From Bradyrhizobium sp. URHD0069 (GTDB lineage: Bacteria; Pseudomonadota; Alphaproteobacteria; Rhizobiales; Xanthobacteraceae): a DNA stretch of 46,978 bases. The DNA lies in the NCBI RefSeq assembly GCF_000701345.1, contig NZ_JNIJ01000048.1, forward strand, positions 1-46,978, written 5' to 3'. Below, in pieces: positions 16,792-25,156 of this stretch (position 1 is its first letter; each line of letters starts with the position of its first letter). The notes beneath the pieces are model-generated. The model saw only the letters and a program-made list of their open reading frames with translations. It ran no database searches and was not told the DNA's origin. A program made the translations under genes and the position numbers.

Positions 16792-18537
16792 CTATCGGTA
16801 AAGCTGGACCTGGTTCATGATCCTAACGTTATCCAGAGATCCTACTAGGCCCGACATCTCGCCTATCACAGCAGCGGGTGTGCTCGGGTCGGCGCCGACG
16901 GGTTGGGTCATAAAGAACTTGCCGAACCCGGCCACTGGAACATTATTTGCAGTCTGACCGCCTCCAAACGGGCCGTTAGCAAGGCAATTAATTACAGCGG
17001 CATATATCAGGCGACGGTCGGTCTGCGTATTCGATGGGCCAACACCAGGCGTCGAGCATATCGGTGCGCCCTTTTCGCCACCGGCCGCAGCACTTCCGGG
17101 CCAAGAATAATCGTCAGTCGTTTCCTGTTGATAGATCGCGTAGCGGCTAACGGTGGTGCCTTCTGGCGTACTGCAGCCGTCCGGTGGTGCGACGCCAGGG
17201 TGATTGATCTTCCAATAGTTCTCGCAGTCCCACTGCGAATTCCCAAAGGTCGAACTGTTGCCTACCAGATTGGTATCCATCGGCAGGCTGCTCGTTGGCC
17301 AGCCGATTGTGAGCAGGACTCCAGTCTGTTTTCCGGTGACCGGCCGGTCGAGGGTAAGGGTGCCGGCACTCGCCGCTTCTACGACGGCGCCCGCAGGAAT
17401 ATGCGCGCCTGATATGTGCGGCTTCCCGCTGGCGAGCCATGTCTGTACTTGGGTTACGACGTTGGCCGGAACATTCGTCAGAATGCAGGGGCTGGGGGTC
17501 TTATTGCAGGTTTTGTTAGTGTCGTCCGTATCGCCTTTCACGATGGTAATTGTCGAGTTGGGTATCATCGATGCCGTCTGAGAAGGTAGGGTCGTGTAAT
17601 AGGGATTCGGTTTTGCGGGAGCGCAAACGGCGCCTGTCGTCTGATATCCCTTGCGAACGTTCAGTGCTGGTGCGTAGTTCGGGTTTCCGATGTACTTCTT
17701 GAGATTGTTCTCGTACATGTCGAATCGAACGTTGAACCCATCGGTGACGGAATTTTTGAATCCAGTATTTAGGTCAACTCCAACTCTCTGATAGCACGCC
17801 TTCGGTTTTGCCATCGCAATCCAATCTTCGAGGCAACTGGCGCCGTTACAAGCATCCGGTGGCATCAGATATCCGAACTGTCCGGGGCCAGTCTTGGTCG
17901 GGTCCAATCTCATTTGCTGTTGCGGATTGATGTTGGCCCTCAGCGCCAACGTCGCTTCGCTATCACTCATTCCGCCGGTCTCGTAAGGATTGCAGATAAA
18001 TACCGGCGGAATGTCGCAAACGGTCTGACTGGTGAAGCCGGCAATCGCCCGCGCGCCGGTGCTGAAGCTGTTCACGCCGGCGCTCTGAAAGAACGTGATG
18101 GGCATGATGGTCGGGATCGTCACTGGGTTGACGGTGACCGCCACGAACTTCGCATCGAGGTCGGAGTTCGTCTCCGTGACGGGCCAGCCGTCGGTCGCGC
18201 GCGGCAGCGCGCTGTAGAATTTCGGCGTCGCATGGGCGATGGGGCCGCTATAGCCCAACGCCGAGAGGCGGTTGTCGACCATGGTGTTGATCGCGCTTTT
18301 GGCGCGCTCAATCGCGCCGTCCCGTTGGTTCAGTTCGCGCGCACCCGCCAGCGCCAACGCATCAGCAACCGACTGCATCTGTGTTTGCAGGCTAAAAAAG
18401 CGCCCGCCATCGAGCGCCAGCGCGCCCATGCCGATGAACACGACCATTAAAACGGTGACATAGGGCAAGATGGCGCCCCTTGTATCGTCCCGAAAGGTGG
18501 TGACGAACCGGCGCAAGCGCATGATGCGGGTTGTCAT
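16792..18537 (-). CDS. tadG: TadG-family pilus assembly protein
   Basis: 581 residues from ATG 18537, with AGAGGA 8 nt upstream. An N-terminal Tad domain holds one membrane helix (GAILPYVTVLMVVFIGMGAL) followed by FFSLQTQMQSVADALALAGA, the hallmark of TadG/TadE-like minor proteins. The long periplasmic region from about 80 to the C-terminus has many Cys (for example CDIPPVFIC, CNGASCLEDW, CSTPEGTTVS) and may be disulfide-rich. No von Willebrand metal site (DxSxS) is visible, unlike some TadG proteins. It follows the two TadE-like genes and precedes cpaE. Confidence 0.88.
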   Translation of the reverse strand: MTTRIMRLRRFVTTFRDDTRGAILPYVTVLMVVFIGMGALALDGGRFFSLQTQMQSVADALALAGARELNQRDGAIERAKSAINTMVDNRLSALGYSGPIAHATPKFYSALPRATDGWPVTETNSDLDAKFVAVTVNPVTIPTIMPITFFQSAGVNSFSTGARAIAGFTSQTVCDIPPVFICNPYETGGMSDSEATLALRANINPQQQMRLDPTKTGPGQFGYLMPPDACNGASCLEDWIAMAKPKACYQRVGVDLNTGFKNSVTDGFNVRFDMYENNLKKYIGNPNYAPALNVRKGYQTTGAVCAPAKPNPYYTTLPSQTASMIPNSTITIVKGDTDDTNKTCNKTPSPCILTNVPANVVTQVQTWLASGKPHISGAHIPAGAVVEAASAGTLTLDRPVTGKQTGVLLTIGWPTSSLPMDTNLVGNSSTFGNSQWDCENYWKINHPGVAPPDGCSTPEGTTVSRYAIYQQETTDDYSWPGSAAAGGEKGAPICSTPGVGPSNTQTDRRLIYAAVINCLANGPFGGGQTANNVPVAGFGKFFMTQPVGADPSTPAAVIGEMSGLVGSLDNVRIMNQVQLYR

Positions 18538-18575
18538 CGGGAAATCCTCTTTTTCTCGCATACGACCCAAAAAAT

Positions 18576-19229
18576 CTATTGAGCTGCGGACGACAGCGCT
18601 TCGCCGGTGAACGTCGTCGTAAACGCCGGCATGGCGAGATTCGCGAAGCCCATCAGCCCGTTCAAAAAGAAGAATTGAAATGTCAGGTTCTGCAACGAGA
18701 CGGCGATCGTCGGCACCGGCCCTGCCTCGCGGCCGGCGTAGCCGAGCCCGGTTTGCTCATAGGCGATCCGGACGTTCGCGGCGGTGATCCTCGGAAAGAT
18801 GTCGCACATGCCGGCATTGTAATAGGATGCCGCATCAAAGCAGGAGGTCGCGGTGCCGCGGCCAAAGACGATCGTGTTCATCGCCGCTGCACTGTAACTT
18901 CCCATTCCCGTGCATGTGCCTCGCGTGCACGAGCATGCCCCTGACGCACACGTCACCTGGAAATCGGGCATGGGGTCTCCCAGCAAGACCGTGCCACTCA
19001 CGGCGGATTTGGCAATATTGGTGTTGCCCGTAAGACCGGTTGCGACCGGATCCGACACCGCTGCGAGACGGGCGCCGACCTGCATTGCCTTGGTTGCCGC
19101 GGTCCATTGAGAGAAGGCGTAGAGAAAATCCACCGATCCAAGCAGGAATACGAACAGGATGGGAATCAAGACCGTCGCTTCCACAAGCGCCCCGCCTGCC
19201 TCGTCACGCCACAAACGGCTCACCACCAT
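18576..19229 (-). CDS. tadE: TadE-like minor pseudopilin (second)
   Basis: 217 residues from ATG 19229 with GGCGGA just upstream. The N-terminus (SRLWRDEAGGALVEATVLIP, then ILFVFLLGSVDFLYAF) is the TadE signature: a short basic leader, a Gly/Ala-Leu-Val-Glu cleavage region, and one hydrophobic helix. A periplasmic domain with several Cys follows (VTCASGACSCTRGTCTG). TadE-like pseudopilins are processed by the prepilin peptidase and are needed for Flp pilus assembly. It ends 38 nt before tadG and starts 10 nt after the first tadE-like gene. Confidence 0.9.
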   Translation of the reverse strand: MVVSRLWRDEAGGALVEATVLIPILFVFLLGSVDFLYAFSQWTAATKAMQVGARLAAVSDPVATGLTGNTNIAKSAVSGTVLLGDPMPDFQVTCASGACSCTRGTCTGMGSYSAAAMNTIVFGRGTATSCFDAASYYNAGMCDIFPRITAANVRIAYEQTGLGYAGREAGPVPTIAVSLQNLTFQFFFLNGLMGFANLAMPAFTTTFTGEALSSAAQ

Positions 19230-19239
19230 GATCCGCCCC

Positions 19240-19755
19240 CTAGCCCGGACCGATCGAACGCTCGGTATGCGACGCCGACAAGTACGGCACAGTTAACCCC
19301 AGCATACCAAAATAACCCAGATCCGGATCGGCGAACGTTGTGCTCACAATGACCGGGTAAATTGTCGTCGCACCCGAATATGCGCCTGCGCTGTTATCGA
19401 TTGAAGGTAGGCACTCAATTTTCACTAATCCCACGCCCCAGCCGCTGACGCGGGCGGTGCCGCCACTGATGGCACCCTTCGTTGCAATGTTTTTTGCGTT
19501 CGCTACGAATGTAGCGTTGTCGCAGGGATTGGTGGGGGGCGTAGTGTCTAGGGCTGTTCGCGCCAGGTAACGCGCGGCGTCGCGCACGCCGCTCTCCACG
19601 AGCTGCTGCTTGTGGAAGTACCAGGAAAACTCGAATAATCCGAACATCAGCGTGACTAAGAAGGGCATCAGGATCGTTGCTTCGATAAGCACTGATCCCT
19701 CGTTGTCGTGCCACAATGACTCGATCGACCGCTTGAGCATCGTATTACTCGCCAT
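19240..19755 (-). CDS. tadE: TadE-like minor pseudopilin (first)
   Basis: 171 residues from ATG 19755. The leader and helix read LWHDNEGSVLIEATILMPFL then VTLMFGLFEFSWYFHKQQLV, followed by ESGVRDAARYLART, the standard TadE pattern. The mature domain has a Cys pair (PCDNA, and IECLPS). ATG 19737 (MLKRSIES) is an alternative start with a weak GAG site. It lies 33 nt after the short CpaD-like gene and before the longer TadE. Two TadE-family genes in tandem are usual in tad loci, where one is often called TadF. Confidence 0.88.
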   Translation of the reverse strand: MASNTMLKRSIESLWHDNEGSVLIEATILMPFLVTLMFGLFEFSWYFHKQQLVESGVRDAARYLARTALDTTPPTNPCDNATFVANAKNIATKGAISGGTARVSGWGVGLVKIECLPSIDNSAGAYSGATTIYPVIVSTTFADPDLGYFGMLGLTVPYLSASHTERSIGPG

Positions 19756-19788
19756 CAAATCAGAAGCTCGCGTTCGTTTTGGCTCCCT

Positions 19789-20163
19789 TTACCGCGCCGG
19801 CACCGATATCCCCGCCGACCCGGCCCCCGATCCAGTGATATTGATATTCTGGTTGGATGGGGGCGGCTGGCCCATCGCCGTACCGCCCAGCCCAATGTTG
19901 GGGAGCGTATCCAGTGGCCTCTGATAGGTGCTATAGCGCGTGACCGCGCTGCCTGCGCGGCGAGCGTCGGAAACGATCCTGCGATCGCCGACGCCCGGCG
20001 GCCACGGGTTGATCGTATGGGTGACGGCATTGACCTGCTTGGCATCGCCCGCGCTTAAGGTGATGGTGTCGGAGCGCTGATAGTAGCGCTCCATTTCATC
20101 ATTGCCCGCCAATCCGTTACAAGCCCCCAGGCTGACGATCGCGAGTAACACTGTGCATGTCAT
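19789..20163 (-). CDS. Short CpaD-like pilus lipoprotein
   Basis: 124 residues. A lipoprotein signal (TVLLAIVSLGAC, lipid on the Cys at about residue 15) precedes a segment resembling the start of CpaD: YQRSDTITLSAGDAKQVNAV, then HTINPWPPGVGDRRI. CpaD is an outer-membrane lipoprotein associated with the CpaC secretin, usually around 200 residues or more; this one is about half that, with a Gly/Asn-rich tail (GQPPPSNQNINITGSGAGS). Its position directly after cpaC (12 nt) supports the role. Whether it is truncated or a naturally short lineage form cannot be told from this sequence. Confidence 0.7.
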   Translation of the reverse strand: MTCTVLLAIVSLGACNGLAGNDEMERYYQRSDTITLSAGDAKQVNAVTHTINPWPPGVGDRRIVSDARRAGSAVTRYSTYQRPLDTLPNIGLGGTAMGQPPPSNQNINITGSGAGSAGISVPAR

Positions 20164-20175
20164 ATCGGAGATCCC

Positions 20176-21795
20176 TTAATTGAGCGTCTTGACGACGGGC
20201 TGACCGGTAACGACCGCCGGCGGCCCGGACACGCGGATATCGGGGCCGATCATGTGCCCGTACGGCCCTTTGATCTCGCCGCCGGAATTGACGTAGTCAT
20301 TGTAGCGCTTGCGCACTTCCATCTGGCCGTTGAGGAAGAAATCGACGTCATTGGCAGGCTGGCGGGAGTCCAGCGGCGACGCCAGCACCTGGCCCGGCGC
20401 CGCTGGCGCCACCAGGCGCGGCGTCACGATGATGACGAGATCGGTCTCGCGCTGCTGATAGGACGAACTGCGAAACAACGCCCCGAGCACCGGCACCGAG
20501 CCGATCCAGGGCAACTGAGAGACATCCTGCACATTGCGGGTTTGCAGCAGGCCGGCGATGGCGAAGCTCTGGCCATCGCGCAGTTCAACGGTGGTCCGGG
20601 CATCGCGGCGGGTCAGCGCCGGGATCTGCGTGCCGGCGATGGTCACGGAATTGGCGAAATCGAGTTCGCTGACCGAGGGCTCGACGCGCAGATTGATCAC
20701 GCCCCGTGACAGCACGGTGGGAACGAACGCCAGCTCGACTCCGAACTTCTTGAATTCGATTGTCACGGTTGGAAGGGCGCCGGCGGCCACCGAAGAGGCC
20801 ACTGGCACCGGAAATTCGCCGCCGGCCAAAAATCTCGCCGCGTCGCCCGAGAGCGCGATCAGGTTCGGTTCGGCCAGCCGGCGCACCAGGCCCTTGGTTT
20901 CCAGCGCGGTCAGCAGCAAGTCGACCGAGGTGCCGTTGTTCAATCGCAGCACGCTGGTGAGCAGGCTGCCGAACGGGACCGCTCCACTGGCCAGCGTACC
21001 GGCGGTGCTAAGCAAGGGAAGAGTGCTAGGAGGGGCACCATTACCAATTGGAGTGCGCCTGGCCTGAATGACGTCTCCAAGCCCCGTTTGTCCGATATTC
21101 GTGCCGTTTGCGTTGGCGGCAAAGAGGTTCACGCCCAGGTCGCGGCCGGCCTCCCTGTTGACCTCCAGGAAGCGAACTTCCAGCATCACTTGCTGCGGCG
21201 CCGCGACGTTCATGGCGTTGACAACGATGGCGCCCTTCGGGGCGGATCCCGTGGCAATGGCCATCGCCCGCTCGGCGGCGACCGCATCGACCGCGGTTCC
21301 GCTCAGGATCACCTGGCCCTCAGTGGATCGGACGCGAATGCCGCTGGCGCCGGTGCTGCTCTGGATGTTCTGCTGCAGGTTGCCGGTGTCGATCGTCACC
21401 TCGACGTCGAGGATCCCGATCTGCCGCGCGGCGTCATCGAACAAGACGATGTTGGTGGTGCCGGTTTGCCTGCCGAGGACATAAATCGTGCGATCGCCGA
21501 GCGGTTTCACGTCTGCGATATCCGGCGAGCCGGCGACAATCGTCGCGAACGGGCGTTCGACCCTGAACGTGCGCGACTTGTTGACGATCACCGTCACCCG
21601 GCGCACGTCACTGACTTCACTGATGAACACGCCATCCGATTTGCGGTCCGCGGCTCCGGCCCGGTTGGTGGAAAGGCTCCATGTCAGCGCGGCTGCGACG
21701 ATAGCACCGATGGCGAGCAGCTTTCCCCAAGCTTTCCGCGAACTTTTCCGCGAATCACGAACTCCGTCCATCCTCTTTGCCCCGTTTGCCGCCAT
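20176..21795 (-). CDS. cpaC: CpaC/RcpA outer-membrane secretin
   Basis: 539 residues from ATG 21795, with AAGG 6 nt upstream. A long signal region ends near AGAADR. Then come a CpaC N-terminal domain (SRTFRVERPFATIVAGSPDI, then DRTIYVLGRQTGTTNIVLFD), a BON-like domain (GIRVRSTEGQVILSGTAVDA), and the secretin core from about 205 (QQVMLEVRFLEVNREAGRDL) to RQTDLVIIVTP-like IIVTPRLVAPAAPG. The core includes the VPVASS gate segment and RDGQSFAIAGLLQTRN. It forms the outer-membrane ring through which the Flp pilus leaves the cell. Length and domain order are normal. Confidence 0.95.
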   Translation of the reverse strand: MAANGAKRMDGVRDSRKSSRKAWGKLLAIGAIVAAALTWSLSTNRAGAADRKSDGVFISEVSDVRRVTVIVNKSRTFRVERPFATIVAGSPDIADVKPLGDRTIYVLGRQTGTTNIVLFDDAARQIGILDVEVTIDTGNLQQNIQSSTGASGIRVRSTEGQVILSGTAVDAVAAERAMAIATGSAPKGAIVVNAMNVAAPQQVMLEVRFLEVNREAGRDLGVNLFAANANGTNIGQTGLGDVIQARRTPIGNGAPPSTLPLLSTAGTLASGAVPFGSLLTSVLRLNNGTSVDLLLTALETKGLVRRLAEPNLIALSGDAARFLAGGEFPVPVASSVAAGALPTVTIEFKKFGVELAFVPTVLSRGVINLRVEPSVSELDFANSVTIAGTQIPALTRRDARTTVELRDGQSFAIAGLLQTRNVQDVSQLPWIGSVPVLGALFRSSSYQQRETDLVIIVTPRLVAPAAPGQVLASPLDSRQPANDVDFFLNGQMEVRKRYNDYVNSGGEIKGPYGHMIGPDIRVSGPPAVVTGQPVVKTLN

Positions 21796-21847
21796 CGCGG
21801 CCTTCCAATCGCCCTGCCCCCTTGCAGGTGCGCCGCATCCAGCAAGC

Positions 21848-22729
21848 CTACTCGCTGGCCTGGTGAATCACGTCATACTTTTTTTCGTCGGTCCCGTGAA
21901 AAATGACGATCTTCACCGTGTCCGACTTCAGTGCCTGGAGAAGCGGCGCTGATACTTTCTCAACCGCCGGCCGCGGCGAGGCTTTCGCCTCGCGCCGGGC
22001 AAATCCGGGGCCCAGATCACCGTCGGTGATCCGCCCGCCCTCCGCATGGCTGCCCTCGGCGGGCTGCCGCAGCACCAGCGACAGTTTTCCGATATTGCCG
22101 GCGAGCAGAACTTTTTGCGCCTGCTCCGGGCTGACCTGCAAGGTGACCGCCTTGGCGACCGTAGCGATAGCCGGCTGATCCTGACGCTCATTGACGAGCT
22201 GGTCGATCGCCAGCACCTTGACATACTGGATGAGAACGTCGACGGAATTTTCCGTTTCGCCCCGCTGCGTCTCGGTGCGAAGCAGCACAACGTCGACGCG
22301 ATCGCCCGGCAAGATGAATCCTGCAACACCACGGATGTCATCGACGCGCACCGTCACAGCGCGCTGTCCCTCCTCGAGCAGGACCGAGAGCGACGCGCGC
22401 TGGCCTGGCGCCGTAATCTTCGGCCGGAGGACGAGTTCGCTCTTGTCCATGGCGCTTAGCACCACGCGACGGCCGTCCTTGAACAGCTCGGTCTTGCTCC
22501 CGAACGCGCCCTCGGGCAGCTGTTGTCCAGTCCACGGAATTTCCGAAACGTTCTCGGCTGTAAGAACGGTACCGAACGCCAACCGCGCCGCGGCCACCAC
22601 AACGGTCATCGCCTTCGGCGCCTCAGGTTGAGCCGTGGTGTGCCGCTCAATCCAGCTACGCGCCATGAAGGCAGCAATGCCGCCCATCGCCAGCGCGAGG
22701 AGCAGGATGATCAAATTACTTCTGCGCAT
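21848..22729 (-). CDS. cpaB: CpaB/RcpC pilus assembly protein
   Basis: 293 residues. An N-terminal membrane helix (LIILLLALAMGGIAAFMARS), an SAF domain at about 40-105 (VVVAAARLAFGTVLTAENVS, then LVLRPKITAPGQRASLSVLL) and the CpaB/RcpC domain (RAVTVRVDDIRGVAGFILPG, then DRVDVVLLR). The SAF/RcpC pairing is diagnostic; the protein sits in the periplasm and works with the secretin. It is the first machinery gene after the pilin, separated from it by a strong hairpin (22817-22849). The C-terminal tail (KIVIFHGTDEKKYDVIHQ) is typical of rhizobial members. Confidence 0.93.
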   Translation of the reverse strand: MRRSNLIILLLALAMGGIAAFMARSWIERHTTAQPEAPKAMTVVVAAARLAFGTVLTAENVSEIPWTGQQLPEGAFGSKTELFKDGRRVVLSAMDKSELVLRPKITAPGQRASLSVLLEEGQRAVTVRVDDIRGVAGFILPGDRVDVVLLRTETQRGETENSVDVLIQYVKVLAIDQLVNERQDQPAIATVAKAVTLQVSPEQAQKVLLAGNIGKLSLVLRQPAEGSHAEGGRITDGDLGPGFARREAKASPRPAVEKVSAPLLQALKSDTVKIVIFHGTDEKKYDVIHQASE

Positions 22730-22816
22730 TCTTCAAATTCGCCACGTTGCTCAGAGCCATATTCGGCGTCTGATGGAAAAAGCCAACGACGAGGTATGCC
22801 GCCCGCGGCAATAATT

Positions 22817-22849
22817 ACGTCAGCTTCGTGCAGCGCACGAAGCTGACGT
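22817..22849 (-). terminator. Strong hairpin between pilin and cpaB
   Basis: Perfect 14-base stem ACGTCAGCTTCGTG / CACGAAGCTGACGT with a five-base loop. It lies 67 nt after the flp stop and 88 nt before the cpaB start. The minus-strand sequence after it (AATTATTG) is only weakly T-rich, so it may be a partial terminator or an mRNA-stabilising structure that raises pilin over machinery expression. Confidence 0.7.
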
Positions 22850-22915
22850 TCAACAATCGATCTGCAAAACTAATGTCATGTATTCCCGCGCGACCCCCGG
22901 TTGCCCGGGCGTGGC

Positions 22916-23107
22916 TCAAGGAGCAGGAGCAGCAACCGGCAGCGCGGCATTCAGGGCCGACCACTTGCCGCTGACCCACGTACCGACGGAAACGATCGTG
23001 CCGATGACCGCAACCAGCATGATACCAAGGAGCACGGTGTACTCGATGAGCGCCGCGCCTTCTTCGTCCTTGCTGAACTTCTGGATGTTGCTCAGAAACT
23101 TACGCAT
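22916..23107 (-). CDS. flp: Flp/Fap major pilin
   Basis: 63 residues from ATG 23107. The frame is open to a TTG at 23122, but that codon overlaps the ribosome site GGAGG, which fixes the start at the ATG. The leader MRKFLSNIQKFSKDEEG is followed by the Flp box: cleavage after G17, then AALIEYTVLLGIMLV with E22 and Y23. The hydrophobic helix runs to about residue 42 and the tail ends LPVAAPAP. Flp pilins form thin attachment pili. This is the only pilin in the window and the first gene of the locus. Confidence 0.95.
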   Translation of the reverse strand: MRKFLSNIQKFSKDEEGAALIEYTVLLGIMLVAVIGTIVSVGTWVSGKWSALNAALPVAAPAP

Positions 23108-23185
23108 AGTATACGCCTCCAAATTGGATGTGGATTTTTTCTTAACAATCTAGCGATGCGGGACGGCCCGACCACCACTGGGTAA

Positions 23186-23214
23186 ACAATGTCTTAAAGA
23201 GGGGATTAAGTCAA
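23186..23214 (-). promoter_or_regulatory. Possible sigma-70 promoter of flp
   Basis: On the minus strand: TTGACT, 17 nt, CATTGT, about 80 nt before the pilin start. The -10 hexamer is a poor match, so this is tentative. Confidence 0.3.
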
Positions 23215-23411
23215 TGTTTTGCCTACTTTTACACGATTTATCCTTAATCGCGGCGGGATCGTGTAACCAACAAGTCACAACGTGGAATCTGGAACTTGGA
23301 ACCGTGAGATCCCCTTGTTTAGGCAGCATAATTGAGCCGGCGGAACCGCAAAAAGCGGCTTTACGGGCGGCGCAGTTCCTCACGCAAAACATGCGGTTGG
23401 ATTTACTGCGC

Positions 23412-23549
23412 TTAGCGGTCTTTCAGAGCGGCATTTGAGCGCACATAAAAATCGGCAAGTCGCGCGGGAATCACGAGAGGCGTCCGCGCGGCATAATAGG
23501 CGAGGTCGTTGACGCTCCGGATACCTGGCTGATCTCGAGCGGATCGATC
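23412..23549 (-). pseudogene. Possible C-terminal gene remnant
   Basis: One minus-strand frame reads RSVNDLAYYAARTPLVIPAR then LADFYVRSNAALKDR and a stop, with protein-like composition, but is closed upstream by a TGA with no start. Family not recognised. The remainder of the 23108-23576 interval shows only the flp upstream region. Confidence 0.3.
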
Positions 23550-23576
23550 GCATCCTCACGGAGATGGGGCCGCCCG

Positions 23577-24665
23577 TCACTTGTAGTGCCAGGTACGTCC
23601 CATTCGGAGCAGCGGGGCCTCCATCAGCGTCCATGAGGCCCACGCAAGTCCGATCGCCGCGAACAAGGCGGCGAAAGTCACTATAACCTGAGGCGCGGTT
23701 GCGATGTCCGGTCGCGCATCAAGGATAAGGCCGTGCATGACGCCAGCGACGGGCTGGTGGATGAGGTAAAGGCCATATGAGATGGTGCCGAGCATCTGCC
23801 AGAACCGCAAACGGAAGAAGCGAAGCGTTGTCCAGCCCCGCGCAGCGAGTAACACATACGCCGCAAACAACATGGCCATCAGCAGCGGGCTGATAACGAA
23901 CAACAGATTCCCGCCGGTAGTGCGGAATTGGACAACCGCGAGCAGCACTCCGGCCACAGCAGCGAGCGGAATCAGGCGCAGAATGATCTCATTCCCCGCG
24001 TATCGTTGATGAACATAAGCGGCGAGTACACCGGACAGCAGGATATCTCCGCGACTGAACAGCAGCACTTGGCCCGCGATTTCGTCGCCCGTCCAATAGA
24101 GCAAAGCGCGCGCTGCGCAGCCTAACGTGATGCCGCCGAGGATGGCCGGCAACAACCAGCGCGTCGGTAGCAAAGTGATGATTAAGGGGATGGCGAGATA
24201 GAATTGCTCTTCGACCGCCAACGTCCAGGTCGGCAGGAGCCACGGTGTCCCGTAATCGCCGCGCAGCGCCATCACGAAATTCTGGGTGAAGGTCAGATAG
24301 GACAGCGCCGGCAGCGGCTCGCCTGTCCATGACGTTGTTCCGTGCAGCCACGCAAATCCCAAGGTGAGCGCGATCGTGGCGAAGTATACCGGGAAAATGC
24401 GAAACGTGCGTCGGATGTAGAACACCGGAAAGAAATTCGGGCAATCTTTGCGCTCCAGGATGATGGAGCCGATCAAAAAACCCGAGAGCACAAAGAACAG
24501 GTTGACGCCCATCCAGCCGATGGTGAGCCCAGGGAGCCCGTGTTCAACCTCTCCAAAGTAGTGAGCAACGACCACTGCCAAGGCCGCCATTCCGCGAGCT
24601 CCGTCGAGTTCGGGAATGCGCGTTCCGCTTGATATCCGGTTGGGGATGGCCCGGGGTCGGCACAT
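23577..24665 (-). CDS. Acyltransferase 3 family membrane protein (OafA/YrhL-like)
   Basis: 362 residues with about ten membrane helices. The family opening RIPELDGARGMAALAVVVAH carries the catalytic His of the RxxxD/H motif; next are VNLFFVLSGFLIGSIIL and FYIRRTFRIFPVYF, both diagnostic. It acts in the inner membrane to transfer acyl groups (often acetyl) to surface sugars such as O-antigen, Nod factor or exopolysaccharide; the substrate is unknown. No sugar-synthesis genes lie nearby. The start is uncertain: ATG 24665 overlaps the upstream stop region (TAACTATG) with no clear ribosome site, and the conserved part begins at about residue 18. Confidence 0.85.
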   Translation of the reverse strand: MCRPRAIPNRISSGTRIPELDGARGMAALAVVVAHYFGEVEHGLPGLTIGWMGVNLFFVLSGFLIGSIILERKDCPNFFPVFYIRRTFRIFPVYFATIALTLGFAWLHGTTSWTGEPLPALSYLTFTQNFVMALRGDYGTPWLLPTWTLAVEEQFYLAIPLIITLLPTRWLLPAILGGITLGCAARALLYWTGDEIAGQVLLFSRGDILLSGVLAAYVHQRYAGNEIILRLIPLAAVAGVLLAVVQFRTTGGNLLFVISPLLMAMLFAAYVLLAARGWTTLRFFRLRFWQMLGTISYGLYLIHQPVAGVMHGLILDARPDIATAPQVIVTFAALFAAIGLAWASWTLMEAPLLRMGRTWHYK

Positions 24666-24667
24666 AG

Positions 24668-24796
24668 TTAATGCGACACTTTGGGGGATTTTGTAGCAGC
24701 GGCGTCGACTAGGCGGCGGATGGCCTCAGAAAGCGTCGGCTTGTCAGGCTGGCGCTGCGCCCACGCTTTCACGTTGGCCACCTGCGAATCACTCAT
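24668..24796 (-). CDS. Very small protein resembling a ribbon-helix-helix C-terminus
   Basis: 42 residues from ATG 24796: MSDSQVANVKAWAQRQPDKP, then TLSEAIRRLVDAAATKS. The pattern QVxxVKAWAxxQPDKPTLSEAIRRLV is the C-terminal helix pair of CopG/Arc-like regulators. The usual N-terminal strand would precede it, and in-frame residues TRFSPIQ just upstream look like part of that strand before a TGA closes the frame. So it may be the 3' end of a truncated gene rather than a whole one. No ribosome site. It ends 2 nt before the acyltransferase start. Confidence 0.5.
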   Translation of the reverse strand: MSDSQVANVKAWAQRQPDKPTLSEAIRRLVDAAATKSPKVSH

Positions 24797-25029
24797 TTGG
24801 ATCGGAGAGAAACGGGTGCATCCCGGCCCTTGTCAATCCTGCGCGCTGCTAATGCAAGACGATCTTCATCGGACGGTAAATGGGAGAATCGGCTTCTGCT
24901 CGCGGCCCTGGCCGCCTGGTGATCTAAATCAACGAGCCGAGGTGGCCGGCGCACGCGGGGATGCTGCCGATCGTGGTGCTGGAACGGCCACAATAAATCG
25001 CCACCCCCAAAATCGCCTGCCTAACAAAC

Positions 25030-25156
25030 CTACCACCGCAACCCCCAAAGCGAACAAGAGAACGAAACATGTCTGAATCGATCAAAGCCGCTCCAGCGGA
25101 TTCTCGATGAAAGCTACGCCGTCGACCGCTGCATTTCCGCGCTCATAGGTGGACAT
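25030..25156 (-). repeat. PAP2 3'-end repeat, copy 1
   Basis: About 127 nt comprising the last codons of the PAP2 gene and about 50 nt downstream, matched by 26113-26238 in the same orientation. The two copies flank the gene. Confidence 0.8.

Noticed and set aside
20254..21906. Long plus-strand frames opposite cpaC
   Set aside because: Antisense shadows of a GC-rich gene; the minus-strand protein is a clear secretin.
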